A stretch of DNA of 43,608 nt from an uncultured Clostridia bacterium (GCA_944383515.1 CALWPV010000028.1:1-43608), one strand, 5' to 3'; positions 24,031 through 33,067 are shown, numbered from the stretch's first letter. Translations and numbers: made by a program. The notes: generated by a model from the letters alone, not told the origin.

Positions 24031-25835
24031 TGCCGCCAATGGGAGGACCGGGAGGCCGCGGCCGTGCGTCGATGGAGCCTCGTAAACCCAAAAACACAAA
24101 AGCCGTCATTAAGCGGTTATTTGAGTATGTGGGTAAATATAAGATTAAAGTGATTATTGCGCTCACTTTTGTCGTGCTGCGCACGCTTTCAACGCTCGCT
24201 GCGTCATACATGCTGCGGCCTATTATTAATAACTATATTATTCCCGGCAGCGGAACGCAGATGCTGGGAGGACTAGCAATGGGCCTGGCCGTGCTGGGCA
24301 GCATTTATTTAATCAATATTATCTGTACGTATGGGCAGTCTAAACTGATGATTTACGTATCGCAGCATTCGATTGAGGCGATTCGTAACGATTTGTTTAG
24401 CAAAGTGCAGAAGCTGCCGGTTCGTTATTACGATACGCATAGCACGGGCGACATGATGAGCCGGTTTACCAATGACGTAGATAATATCGGTATGATGCTG
24501 GACAGTACGCTGGTGAGTCTTTTTTCAGGTACCATTCAGCTGATTGGTACCATGGCCATGATGATCTACACGAATATTTGGTTAACGCTGATTACCATTT
24601 TCTTTATTCCTATTTTTACCAAAGCCGGCGGCACTATTGCTAAACACAGCCGCAAGTATTACAGCGCGCAGCAAGCCGCGCTGGGATCGGTTAATGGATA
24701 TATTGAAGAAATGGTAACCGGTCAAAAGGTTATTAAAGTCTTCTGTCATGAAGATCAGTGTGAAGAAGAATTTAACGCGCTCAATCAAGATTTGCGAGAT
24801 AAGCAGATTAAGGCGCAGTTCTTCGGCGGCATTATGGGGCCGGTTATGGGTAATATGAGCCAGGTTAGCTACGCGGCAACGGCCTGTATCGGCGGTATTC
24901 TCTGCGCCCTGGGCCGGTTCGATATTGGCGGTCTGACCGTATTTGTCAACTATTCCAGACAATTTAGTTTTCCGATCAGCGAGATCTCCATGCAGGTCAC
25001 CAACATTTTTTCGGCCTTGGCCGGCGCGGAGCGTGTTTTCGCCATGATGGACGAAGCGCCGGAGCCGGGCGATGTGGAAAATGCCGTAGCGCCTGCGCAT
25101 ATTGACGGCCATGTGGTATTAGATCATGTGACCTTTGGGTATAATCCGGATAAGACAATTTTAAAGGATATCAATATAACGGCAGAACCCGGGCAAAAAA
25201 TTGCTTTTGTGGGTTCAACCGGCGCCGGAAAGACTACCATTACCAATTTGCTGAATCGTTTTTATGACATTCAGGAAGGGTCGATTACCATTGACGGCAT
25301 CGACATTAAAAACTTTAAGCGGGACGTGCTGCGTCAGAATATTGCTATGGTGCTGCAAGACACGCACTTGTTTACCGGTACGGTTATGGAAAATATCCGG
25401 TTTGGCCGCATGGACGCGACCGACGAAGAGGTCATTCAGGCTGCCAAAACCGCAAGCGCGCATTCGTTTATTATGCGGCTGGATAAGGGATATGACACAA
25501 TTTTGGAAAGCGACGGCGCTAACTTGTCACAGGGGCAGCGCCAGCTTATCAATATAGCCCGCGCCGCTATTAGCAAAGCGCCCATTTTGGTGCTTGACGA
25601 GGCCACCAGCTCGGTAGATACACGTACGGAGCGCCATATTGAACACGGTATGGACCGCCTCATGAAAAACCGTACCACCTTTGTTATTGCCCACCGCCTG
25701 TCCACCGTGCGCAACGCCGACGCCATTATGGTACTGGAACAGGGAGAAATTATTGAACGGGGTAATCATGAGCAGCTGCTCGCGCAAAAGGGCCGCTACT
25801 ATGAATTATATACCGGTTTAAAAGAACTGGATTAA
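24030..25835 (+). CDS. ABC exporter half-transporter, catalytic-site subunit
   Basis: The 601-residue partner has an N-terminal Gly/Pro/Arg-rich extension (about 1-25), six membrane helices and an ABC domain. Walker A is GSTGAGKTT, Walker B ILVLDEATSSVD keeps the catalytic Glu, and the H-loop is FVIAHRLS. Its own signature is weakened to LSQGQ. Together with the preceding subunit this gives one consensus and one degenerate ATP site, as in known heterodimeric multidrug exporters. Its substrate is unknown. It begins one base inside the stop codon of its partner. Confidence 0.94.
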   Translation: MPPMGGPGGRGRASMEPRKPKNTKAVIKRLFEYVGKYKIKVIIALTFVVLRTLSTLAASYMLRPIINNYIIPGSGTQMLGGLAMGLAVLGSIYLINIICTYGQSKLMIYVSQHSIEAIRNDLFSKVQKLPVRYYDTHSTGDMMSRFTNDVDNIGMMLDSTLVSLFSGTIQLIGTMAMMIYTNIWLTLITIFFIPIFTKAGGTIAKHSRKYYSAQQAALGSVNGYIEEMVTGQKVIKVFCHEDQCEEEFNALNQDLRDKQIKAQFFGGIMGPVMGNMSQVSYAATACIGGILCALGRFDIGGLTVFVNYSRQFSFPISEISMQVTNIFSALAGAERVFAMMDEAPEPGDVENAVAPAHIDGHVVLDHVTFGYNPDKTILKDINITAEPGQKIAFVGSTGAGKTTITNLLNRFYDIQEGSITIDGIDIKNFKRDVLRQNIAMVLQDTHLFTGTVMENIRFGRMDATDEEVIQAAKTASAHSFIMRLDKGYDTILESDGANLSQGQRQLINIARAAISKAPILVLDEATSSVDTRTERHIEHGMDRLMKNRTTFVIAHRLSTVRNADAIMVLEQGEIIERGNHEQLLAQKGRYYELYTGLKELD

Positions 25836-25846
25836 GGAGGATTCAA

Positions 25847-27658
25847 ATGGCAGAAAATAAGGTTGTAGACCGCAGCCAGATCGAAGAAAAATACAAATGG
25901 GATTTAACCAAAATGTATGCAAGCGACGACGCCTGGCAGCAAGAACTAAGCGCACTGGACGCGCTCATTGAAAAGCTGCCCGCGTACGCGGGAAAACTGA
26001 CGCAGTCCGCGCAGGTACTTCGCGAATATCTGGACGCGCAAGAAGTGGTTGAACGCAAAATGTCAACCCTCTGTTGCTACGCTTCGCTCCGCCGCTCGGA
26101 AGATACCCGGGATCAGCAGGCGCAGATTATGGTGTCGAAAGCGCAGAGCAAAATGGTAAAACTGGGCGCGCTGCTTTCTTTTGTAGAGCCAGAAATTTTG
26201 TCCATGACGCAGGAGCAATACCAGAGCTTTTTAAACGACCCGGCATTGCAGGACTATCGGTTTACGCTGGAAGATTTGTGGAGAAGCAAAGCGCATACGC
26301 TAACGGAGCCGGAAGAAAAGCTGCTGGCCGGTATGGGAGAAATTGCTTCGGCTCCCGGAGACATTGCCGATATGCTGCAAGACGCCGACATGGTTTTTGA
26401 TCCGGTAGAAACCGAAGACGGACAGACGCTGGAGGTGACCGGTTCTAATTATATTTTGCTGCAGTCGTCTCCGAATCGCGAAATTCGCCGCAAAGCGTTT
26501 AAAAACTACTACAAAGGCTTTAAACAGCATATCAATACGTTTACCGCTACCTACTCGGCCAGCGTGAAAGCCGACGTATTTGAGGCTTCTACACGTCATT
26601 ATGAAAGCGCCCGCGCCATGTCTATGGCAGGAGAAAATATTCCCGGCACCGTGTATGACAGCCTGGTAGAAACCGTGCATCGCTATTTGCCCGCTATGTA
26701 CCGCTATGTGGAACTTCGCAAGAAGATTTTGGGTATAGACGAGCTGCACTATTACGACGTTTACGCGCCGCTCATGGGCGAGCTGGATCTTTCTTATACC
26801 TATGAGCAGGCACAGGAAATGGTGAAAAAGGCTGTTGCGCCGCTGGGCGAAGCATACGGAAAAATTGTGCAGAAGGCCTTTGACGAACGCTGGATTGACG
26901 TAATGCCTAATACCGGCAAAAGCGGCGGCGCGTTTTCCTACGGCACGTATGACAGCGCTCCCTATTTAATGACAAACTTTACGGGAACCATTGACAGCGT
27001 TTCCACAATTGCGCATGAAATGGGACATTCCCTGCATTCGTATTTGTCGAATCAAACGCAGCCGGCTCACTATGCCAATTACACCTTGTTCGTGGCAGAG
27101 GTGGCGTCTACGGTTAATGAAAACCTGATGATCGAGCAGCTATTGGCACAGGATATCACGCCTCAAATGCGGCTTTATCTGCTGAACCAGTATTTAGAGA
27201 ACTTCAAAGGAACCGTATATCGGCAGACCATGTTTGCGGAGTTTGAAAAAATTGCGCATGAGCAGATTGAAAAAGGCGAAGCGCTGAGCGCCGAATATTT
27301 ATCCGATCTCTACGCCGATCTGGTCAAACAGTATTTTGGGCCGTCGCTGGTTATGGACGAGGAAGTGCGCTATGAATGGGCGCGCATTCCGCATTTTTAC
27401 AGATGCTTTTATGTTTATAAATACGCAACAGGCTATTCATCGGCCGTAGCGCTGTCAGAAGCCATTTTGCGCGATGGCGATAAGGCAGTAAAACCGTATT
27501 TGGAATTCTTATCCATGGGCGGCAGCTGCTATCCGCTCGATAGCCTTAAACACGCAGGAGTCGATTTAAGTACGCCTGCGCCCGTAGAAGCCGCGCTGCA
27601 GAAATTTGAAAAAATTGTGGAAGAAGCGGAAAAAGTCTACGAGCAGCTTCAGCAATAA
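25847..27658 (+). CDS. pepF: Oligoendopeptidase F (M3B metallopeptidase)
   Basis: PepF cleaves short peptides, usually 7-17 residues, in the cytoplasm. The 603-residue protein is of normal family length and contains the zinc motif HEMGHSLHS near residue 387 followed by the downstream glutamate region FVAEVASTVNE. The N-terminal alpha-helical part is typical. It begins 11 bases after the ABC exporter with AAGGAGG, so it may be read from the same transcript. A terminator follows. Confidence 0.95.
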   Translation: MAENKVVDRSQIEEKYKWDLTKMYASDDAWQQELSALDALIEKLPAYAGKLTQSAQVLREYLDAQEVVERKMSTLCCYASLRRSEDTRDQQAQIMVSKAQSKMVKLGALLSFVEPEILSMTQEQYQSFLNDPALQDYRFTLEDLWRSKAHTLTEPEEKLLAGMGEIASAPGDIADMLQDADMVFDPVETEDGQTLEVTGSNYILLQSSPNREIRRKAFKNYYKGFKQHINTFTATYSASVKADVFEASTRHYESARAMSMAGENIPGTVYDSLVETVHRYLPAMYRYVELRKKILGIDELHYYDVYAPLMGELDLSYTYEQAQEMVKKAVAPLGEAYGKIVQKAFDERWIDVMPNTGKSGGAFSYGTYDSAPYLMTNFTGTIDSVSTIAHEMGHSLHSYLSNQTQPAHYANYTLFVAEVASTVNENLMIEQLLAQDITPQMRLYLLNQYLENFKGTVYRQTMFAEFEKIAHEQIEKGEALSAEYLSDLYADLVKQYFGPSLVMDEEVRYEWARIPHFYRCFYVYKYATGYSSAVALSEAILRDGDKAVKPYLEFLSMGGSCYPLDSLKHAGVDLSTPAPVEAALQKFEKIVEEAEKVYEQLQQ

Positions 27659-27661
27659 AAT

Positions 27662-27682
27662 GAGGGCTCGTGCCCTCGTTTT
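27662..27682 (+). terminator. Intrinsic terminator after pepF
   Basis: GAGGGC and GCCCTC form a 6-bp GC-rich stem around TCGT, followed by GTTTT. It immediately follows the pepF stop. Confidence 0.7.
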
Positions 27683-27712
27683 AATTAAATAATTGATAAA
27701 GGAGAGGTAAAA

Positions 27713-28861
27713 ATGGCAAACAGAATTGTGTTAAACGAGACTTCCTATCATGGAAGCGGCGCGATTGAGAACATTGTTACAGAGGCGCAGGGACGCGGCT
27801 TTCAGAAAGCATTTGTGTGTTCCGATCCCGATCTGATTCGCTTTGGCGTAACCGGTAAGGTTACCGATTTGCTGGACAAAGCCGGTATGGCGTACGAGGT
27901 TTATTCTGAAATTAAGGCTAATCCCACCATTGAGAATGTACAGCATGGTGTGGCAGCTTTCCAGGCAGCGGGCGCCGATTACATTATTGCCATTGGCGGC
28001 GGTTCCTCTATGGATACGGCCAAAGCGATTGGCATTATTGTTCGCAACCCTGAATTTGCCGATGTGCGTAGTTTGGAAGGAACCGCGCCCACGAAAAATC
28101 CTTGTGTACCGATTATTGCCGTACCCACTACCGCCGGCACGGCCGCGGAAGTGACCATTAATTATGTAATTACCGATGTAGAAAAGAAACGGAAATTCGT
28201 TTGCGTAGATCCGCATGATATTCCGGTTGTTGCGATTATTGACCCGGATATGATGGCTTCTATGCCCAAAGGTTTGACAGCGGCTACCGGTATGGACGCA
28301 TTAACGCACGCTATTGAGGGATATATTACCAAGGCAGCTTGGGAAATGACCGATATGTTCCATTTGAAAGCCATTGAAATTATTTCCCGTTCCTTAAGAG
28401 GCGCTGTAGACAATACCAAAGAAGGCCGCGAAGGCATGGCGCTGGGACAGTATATTGCCGGACAGGGATTTTCTAACGTAGGCCTCGGCATCGTTCATTC
28501 TATGGCTCACGCTTTAGGCGCTGTGTATGATACGCCTCATGGCGTTGCCAACGCGATTTTGTTGCCGACGGTTATGGAATATAACGCCGATGCTACCGGT
28601 GAAAAATATCGCGACATTGCGAAAGCCATGGGCGTTCCCGGAACCGAGTCTATGAGTCAGGAAGAATATCGCAAAGCAGCAGTCGATGCGGTGCGTCAGC
28701 TGTCGAAAGATGTAGGCATTCCTGCCGATCTGAAAGATATTGTTAAAGAAGAGGATCTGCCGTTTTTGGCTGAATCTGCCTTTAACGACGCCTGTGCGCC
28801 CGGCAATCCGAAAGAAGCTTCTATTGAGGATATAACGGCGCTGTATAAGAGCTTAATGTAA
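27713..28861 (+). CDS. Iron-containing alcohol dehydrogenase
   Basis: The 382-residue protein belongs to the group III Fe-dependent ADH family. It shows the NAD-binding GGGSSMDTAKAIG motif near residue 97, the PTTAGTAAEVT segment, and metal ligands in DALTHAIEGY, GIVHSMAHALG and DTPHGVANA. The closest well-known relatives are lactaldehyde/1,2-propanediol or butanol dehydrogenases. The specific alcohol is uncertain. It stands alone between two terminators, with AAAGGAGAGG before its ATG. Confidence 0.93.
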   Translation: MANRIVLNETSYHGSGAIENIVTEAQGRGFQKAFVCSDPDLIRFGVTGKVTDLLDKAGMAYEVYSEIKANPTIENVQHGVAAFQAAGADYIIAIGGGSSMDTAKAIGIIVRNPEFADVRSLEGTAPTKNPCVPIIAVPTTAGTAAEVTINYVITDVEKKRKFVCVDPHDIPVVAIIDPDMMASMPKGLTAATGMDALTHAIEGYITKAAWEMTDMFHLKAIEIISRSLRGAVDNTKEGREGMALGQYIAGQGFSNVGLGIVHSMAHALGAVYDTPHGVANAILLPTVMEYNADATGEKYRDIAKAMGVPGTESMSQEEYRKAAVDAVRQLSKDVGIPADLKDIVKEEDLPFLAESAFNDACAPGNPKEASIEDITALYKSLM

Positions 28862-28868
28862 AAAAACG

Positions 28869-28907
28869 GAGCTGCCATATCTATAATTTTCATGGATATG
28901 GCAGCTC
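28869..28907. terminator. Bidirectional terminator between ADH and EamA genes
   Basis: GAGCTGCCATATC and GATATGGCAGCTC form a perfect 13-bp stem with a run of A before it and TATTTTATG after it. It can serve both the plus-strand dehydrogenase and the minus-strand transporter. Confidence 0.85.
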
Positions 28908-28937
28908 TATTTTATGTAGCTCAAGCATTAAAACCGA

Positions 28938-29798
28938 TTATAAGAGCATAATGAGTGTTCCGGCAACGATCGCGACCAATCCCAGTGCCGATTTTTTAGA
29001 AAGACGTTCATGAAATACAAAATAAGAGAAGAGAACGGTAACCAAAATGCTCAGTTTATCAATAGGAACAACAAGGCTAGCAGGGCCGTCTTGCAGGGCC
29101 CGGTAATAACAAAGCCAAGAGGCGCCGGTAGCCAAACCGGACAAACAAATAAATCCCAGTTCGTTTTTCTGTACTTTTTTAACAGAAGAAGATTTATGAG
29201 TAACCAAAACCATTAACCAAGCCATCAGCAAAACAACAATGGTACGAATGGCAGTTCCTAAATTGGACTCAACGCCGGAAATACCTACTTTGCCTAAAAT
29301 AGACGTAAGGCTGGCAAAGACGGCGGAACCGACCGCATAAAAAAACCAACGGCGGTTAGAAGGAGTACTGGTTTGTCCTGGCTTTTTTTCAATCATTAAA
29401 AAGGTGCCAACCGCAATGAGAATGATTCCTAAAACACCAAACCCGTTAATGGGTTCGTGAAGAAGGATAAGGGCTAGCAGCATGGTCAGAATTACACTCG
29501 ACTTATCAATAGGAACCACTTTATTGATATCGCCAAGCTGCAAAGCTTTAAAATAACACAGCCAAGAAGCACCTGTTGCTAAACCGGATAAAATTAAAAA
29601 GATCCAGGTGGTTGTGCCTATTGAGGTTATTTGACCGGCAGACCCCACAATGCCAACCATAATCCAGGAAAACAGCAAAACAATAATGGTGCGAATGGCG
29701 GTAGCCACGGTGGAATCGGTTTCTCGAATCCCACATTTAGCTAATATGGCGGTGACACCAGCAAAAAAGGCTGATCCAAAAGCAAATAGAATCCACAT
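28938..29798 (-). CDS. EamA-family (DMT) transporter
   Basis: The 286-residue membrane protein has about ten helices and two tandem EamA domains. The duplication is obvious: ILAKCGIRETDSTVATAIRT in the first half against ILGKVGISGVESNLGTAIRT in the second, and both halves have a LSGLATGASWLCYF/Y segment. Such proteins export or import small metabolites. The ATG at 29798 is preferred because it lies 2 bases after the TetR stop, with AAAGGA inside the end of that gene. Longer upstream starts would run into the regulator. Confidence 0.88.
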   Translation of the reverse strand: MWILFAFGSAFFAGVTAILAKCGIRETDSTVATAIRTIIVLLFSWIMVGIVGSAGQITSIGTTTWIFLILSGLATGASWLCYFKALQLGDINKVVPIDKSSVILTMLLALILLHEPINGFGVLGIILIAVGTFLMIEKKPGQTSTPSNRRWFFYAVGSAVFASLTSILGKVGISGVESNLGTAIRTIVVLLMAWLMVLVTHKSSSVKKVQKNELGFICLSGLATGASWLCYYRALQDGPASLVVPIDKLSILVTVLFSYFVFHERLSKKSALGLVAIVAGTLIMLL

Positions 29799-29800
29799 AG

Positions 29801-30379
29801 TTATTTTTTTCCTTTTACAACGCTGGACATACCATACCCAATAAGGCGAATGGCCATAGCAATAAGGTCTTCCAGCGGTAGTTTTTTTCCATCGGCAACC
29901 CATTGCCGATACAGCAAAGTAGAATTAGCGCCAAAATAGGCAAAAACCAGGTTTTCTTCATACTCATTAAGATCAAAGGCACCACGATTGGTTTCACGCC
30001 GATAATTCATGATTCTTTGATTGATTTTTTCCCAAACGGGTTGATAACTGCCGCTGCATAACAGACGTTCATGTAAAAGCGGCAGCCGAGCAGCATTTTC
30101 AAAGAAAATGCGAATTAAGCTGCAAATATCATACATGTTATCGTAAGAAACATTTTGTTTAATGAACTGGAGCGCAATTTCTTCCTGCAGCTCAGTTAAT
30201 AAGTCATCTAACCCGTTATAATGCAGATAGAATGTTTTGCGATTGATATGGGCACGGCTGGCCAGTTCTTTTATAGTCATCTGGTCATAGTCCATTTCAC
30301 AGATCATATCCTGAAAAGCCTGATGAATGGCATGTCTGGTTTTGCGCACGCGCAAATCTTCGGATTTTACCTTTTGCAT
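29801..30379 (-). CDS. TetR-family transcriptional regulator
   Basis: The 192-residue protein has the TetR helix-turn-helix near the N-terminus (MTIKELASRAHINRKTFYLHY, residues about 34-54) and an all-helical C-terminal domain resembling TetR_C types found in Firmicutes. It ends 2 bases before the EamA transporter, so it probably controls this small two-gene operon and responds to a substrate of the transporter. Confidence 0.9.
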   Translation of the reverse strand: MQKVKSEDLRVRKTRHAIHQAFQDMICEMDYDQMTIKELASRAHINRKTFYLHYNGLDDLLTELQEEIALQFIKQNVSYDNMYDICSLIRIFFENAARLPLLHERLLCSGSYQPVWEKINQRIMNYRRETNRGAFDLNEYEENLVFAYFGANSTLLYRQWVADGKKLPLEDLIAMAIRLIGYGMSSVVKGKK

Positions 30380-30479
30380 CCGTTGGTTCTCCCTTCATAA
30401 AAAACAACACCAAAAAGCTATATGTTGCTTAATCCTCATATCCTTCCATAACAGACCATTGATTTTATTCATCATGCTT

Positions 30480-30508
30480 ATTATAATACAAGCTAAAGAG
30501 AAAAGCAA
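30480..30508 (-). promoter_or_regulatory. Promoter of the tetR-EamA operon
   Basis: On minus, TTGCTT and TATAAT are separated by 17 bases, about 100 bases before the TetR start. The leader between it and the gene is AT-rich and may hold the operator. Confidence 0.65.
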
Positions 30509-30571
30509 CACAATGGAATTAAATACAAAGTGTTACTTTTCCTAATTGTTGATTAAAGAGGGGGAGTCCGT

Positions 30572-30904
30572 ATGAACAGTATATTATATTTCCGTTGACG
30601 CGTTAGGAGAAATTGGCTGGGAATCGGGAACCTTTAAAAAAGAAGGACGTCCTGACGCCCATGTAATAGAGGTACTAACGGAAAAAGCGCCGGCGGTACA
30701 ATTAACTGGACATTTTTGCAAGAAGGCGTAGTCGACGAGCTCAGTTTAATGCTGGCTCCGGCAGCAGATGGCGATCCGCATTCGGTTACCGTATTTGAGC
30801 AGTCACCATTTTTACGTGAAGAAAGTCACCCCATCGAGTTTCATTTGAAAGACATAGAGCGGCTTAATGAAGACGGTCTTCGACTGATTTACACTGTAAA
30901 ATAA
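30572..30904 (+). pseudogene. Broken dihydrofolate reductase/RibD-C family gene
   Basis: An ATG with GAGGGGGAG upstream leads after eight codons to a stop. Shifted frames then read VDALGEIGWESGTFKKEGRP and, after a deletion, GTINWTFLQEGVVDELSLM and FEQSPFL. These are the hallmarks of RibD C-terminal-like reductases. The first part, a block of about 60 residues in the middle, and the continuous frame are missing. The last 60 codons remain open to 30904. It should be non-functional. A functional relative would reduce a pyrimidine or pteridine-like substrate with NAD(P)H. Confidence 0.8.
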
Positions 30905-30913
30905 GACCTGTTA

Positions 30914-30959
30914 CAAAGGCTATCGCATTTATGGATTAGCATAGATGCGATAGCCTTTG
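30914..30959. terminator. Bidirectional terminator
   Basis: CAAAGGCTATCGCAT pairs with ATGCGATAGCCTTTG over 15 bp. It lies between the broken reductase gene (plus) and the TIM-barrel gene (minus), which converge here. Confidence 0.8.
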
Positions 30960-30980
30960 TATGTATCTTGTAACGAGCGT

Positions 30981-31892
30981 TTAAATGTGATCCCACATGT
31001 AGCGAGCCGTTTTTAAACAGGATTCCGTGGCCGAGCAGCATTCTTCGAGTCCTTCAAACTCAATGGAAATATATTTGTCGTAGCCAGACCGCTTAATAAT
31101 TTTTAAAATGTTCCAAATATCTAAATCACCCTGCCCCAGAATAGAGCCGCGCAGAAGGGTTTTTCCGCTACACGTTGAAAACCAGTGGTCATGATAACAG
31201 CAAGCCGGATCTTCGGTAATCATTTGTTCAACCGGGCGGATATAAAAATCTTTTAAATGAATAACCTCTGCATAAGAAATACATTTTTCAACGGAAACGT
31301 CGCAAATTTCGTCAACACTGCGGAAGTTGGCAACGTCCATAGTCAGACCCAGGTTGGGGCGATTGGCCGCCTCGATAACGCGAATGATGCGATCGGCTCC
31401 GTTGACATAAAGACCGTGGTTTTCTAATGTAGTGTTAAGACCAAGACTGGTCGCATAGTCAGCCAGCTCCTGAATGGCGGCGACTAAACGGGGAAAATCT
31501 TTTTCAAACTGCTGAGGGGTATTATACCCCAGGGGATGCCGTCCGGCACAGGTATCACAGCGCATTCTTTTAATGCCTAGCATAGTACAGATATGCATAT
31601 ATTTTTTGAATCGCTCCATTTCAGCGCGTACCTCCTCTTTGGTATCTTTCATTACGCAGGTGCCTAGTGAAAGCGAAGAGAGCTCCAAATGCCAGTAATC
31701 GGCGCGGGCCTTAATCTGGGTAACTAACTCCGTGTTGATCGTGCCGTCTTCTAAAAGGAAGGGAATATCAAACGGAACTAACTCTAAATGCTCGCAGTTA
31801 TGCTGAGCTGCCCAATCGACAATATCTAAAATTGTCATAGTACCATCCTTTTGGTGAGCATTCAGTGAGAAGCAACTGATTCCGAGTTTCAT
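30981..31892 (-). CDS. Sugar phosphate isomerase/epimerase family TIM-barrel protein
   Basis: The 303-residue protein belongs to the AP endonuclease 2-like xylose isomerase-type TIM barrels. It begins MKLGISCFSLN and shows metal-binding candidates in TTLENHGLY, LTMDVANF, VIHLKDFY and the C-terminal YISIEFEGLEE. Such enzymes isomerise or epimerise sugars and polyols. The substrate is unknown. The start at 31892 follows GGAGG by 8 bases. A longer open frame reads upstream through the dispersed repeat and is rejected. The gene is preceded by a promoter and by copy 2 of the structured repeat, and stands alone. Confidence 0.87.
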   Translation of the reverse strand: MKLGISCFSLNAHQKDGTMTILDIVDWAAQHNCEHLELVPFDIPFLLEDGTINTELVTQIKARADYWHLELSSLSLGTCVMKDTKEEVRAEMERFKKYMHICTMLGIKRMRCDTCAGRHPLGYNTPQQFEKDFPRLVAAIQELADYATSLGLNTTLENHGLYVNGADRIIRVIEAANRPNLGLTMDVANFRSVDEICDVSVEKCISYAEVIHLKDFYIRPVEQMITEDPACCYHDHWFSTCSGKTLLRGSILGQGDLDIWNILKIIKRSGYDKYISIEFEGLEECCSATESCLKTARYMWDHI

Positions 31893-31910
31893 GACAAGAT
31901 CCTCCATTCC

Positions 31911-32035
31911 AAAGCGCTTTAGCACAGAGGTCGCGGCGCAAATTTTAAATTTGCGCCTGCGAAGGAAGTTATTTATGGCGCTTCGGCACAAATAACCGTG
32001 TGAAAAATCAGCTATTTGAGCTGATTTTTCACACT
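31911..32035 (-). repeat. Dispersed structured repeat, copy 2
   Basis: This is the partner of 1-125. It has the same hairpins, with compensating changes in the second stem (positions 31969 and 31995 both changed). It lies between the promoter at 32087-32115 and the isomerase ribosome site at 31901-31906, so it should be transcribed from minus as a structured 5' leader. The 321-base gap between the isomerase and the cupin gene is otherwise the promoter and a terminator. Confidence 0.85.
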
Positions 32036-32086
32036 CTCCTCCTTGGGTTGATTGGTAAGGCATTAACAATGCTTGAATATATGCGA

Positions 32087-32115
32087 AGTATATAATTCTT
32101 ATAGCAATATGTCAA
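32087..32115 (-). promoter_or_regulatory. Promoter upstream of the structured leader
   Basis: On minus, consensus TTGACA and TATACT are separated by exactly 17 bases, about 195 bases before the isomerase start. Confidence 0.85.
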
Positions 32116-32147
32116 TAGTTTTTGGTAAAAATATAAAAAGACAATAC

Positions 32148-32198
32148 AATAGGCTCTCTTTTAAGCAGACAAGTGGGTCGCTTAGAAGAGAGCCTATT
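32148..32198. terminator. Terminator after the cupin gene
   Basis: AATAGGCTCTCTT pairs with AAGAGAGCCTATT, extended inside by AAGC/GCTT. It lies 15 bases after the minus-strand cupin stop. Confidence 0.75.
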
Positions 32199-32213
32199 CA
32201 TTGATTTAAAGAT

Positions 32214-32657
32214 TTATTCGTTTGGCAACGCGTTGTAGTCTTCGTCGCTTACGGGTTCCAGCCATTCATTAGCCGTATGTTCCCCGGGTACTTCAACGGC
32301 AATATGACTAAACCAGGAATCTTTTTTTGCGCCATGCCAATGCTTTACATTAGCCGGAATGGTTATAACAACACCTGGGTGCAATGAAACAGGCGCCTTC
32401 CCCTCTTCCTGGTACCAGCCCTCGCCGGCAGTGCAAATTAAGAGCTGGCCGCCGCCTTTTTGGGCATGGTGAATATGCCAGCTATTACGGCACCCCGGTT
32501 CAAATGTTACATTGGCCAGAAAGACCGCTGTTTCCTGGGGATTGGTTAACGGATTTAAAAACGATTGTCCACTAAAATACTGCGCATACGCGTCATTGGG
32601 AGTACCTAAGCCAAATACATTGATTTCATTAAACTGATCTTGATTTTCTATTTTCAT
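32214..32657 (-). CDS. Cupin-domain protein
   Basis: The 147-residue protein is a single-domain cupin. The first metal motif reads SWHIHHAQKGGGQLLICTAGEGWYQEEG (HxH, then the Gly-rich strand), and the second conserved histidine lies in ANVKHWHGAKKDSWFSHIAVE. The AKNEW-like C-terminus resembles cupins of the carboxymuconolactone/DUF-type group, sometimes encoded with oxidoreductases. The reaction is unknown. It stands as a single gene with a strong TGGAGGTAGGG upstream. Confidence 0.85.
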   Translation of the reverse strand: MKIENQDQFNEINVFGLGTPNDAYAQYFSGQSFLNPLTNPQETAVFLANVTFEPGCRNSWHIHHAQKGGGQLLICTAGEGWYQEEGKAPVSLHPGVVITIPANVKHWHGAKKDSWFSHIAVEVPGEHTANEWLEPVSDEDYNALPNE

Positions 32658-32783
32658 TTTTACCCTACCTCCATTTTAAAGCATAATTCAGTGAACCTAA
32701 TGCCATTATAATGCGGTAGGGCAGAGGTGTCCAATACTTGTCTTCTATTTTAAATTATGCCTATTTTGAATAAGGATTTTTTG

Positions 32784-32993
32784 CTATTTCTTCTTTTTGA
32801 CAATTACGCCTGCAATCAAAATAATAGCAGAGGGAAGAATAAAATATACGGCATTGGCTACAATCCAGACATAAAAAGGCGCTGAATTTAATGTGCTCGA
32901 ATATTGACTATAGTCGACTATAGTTTTAATAACGAAGCAAACGATGAGAACTAGACCGGCTATATTGCACCATTTGGCAAATTGCTTTTTCAT
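32784..32993 (-). CDS. Small membrane protein, unknown function
   Basis: Sixty-nine residues with two hydrophobic segments (about 11-27 and 40-65), separated by a short polar stretch, and a basic end (KKKK). The start MKKQFAKW at 32993 follows GGAAGGGAG; a longer frame upstream lacks support. I do not recognise the family. It is flanked by the cupin gene and the tRNA terminator. Confidence 0.6.
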   Translation of the reverse strand: MKKQFAKWCNIAGLVLIVCFVIKTIVDYSQYSSTLNSAPFYVWIVANAVYFILPSAIILIAGVIVKKKK

Positions 32994-33027
32994 ACTTTCT
33001 CCCTTCCTTTTTAGTAGTAAATGGTAA

Positions 33028-33067
33028 AAAGCCGTATAACTAGCAGAATTACTAACCATACGGCTTT
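33028..33067 (-). terminator. Terminator of the tRNA operon
   Basis: AAAGCCGTAT and ATACGGCTTT form a 10-bp stem, followed on minus by TTACCAT. It lies 22 bases past the last tRNA gene. Confidence 0.8.

Noticed and set aside
30380..30545. TetR operator
   Set aside because: TGTTGCTT occurs twice in inverted orientation, but about 80 bases apart. No compact palindrome could be defined with confidence.
31893..32069. Extended N-terminus of the TIM-barrel protein
   Set aside because: The upstream frame is open but runs through the structured repeat and lacks family residues. The good GGAGG site is at the shorter start MKLGISCF.
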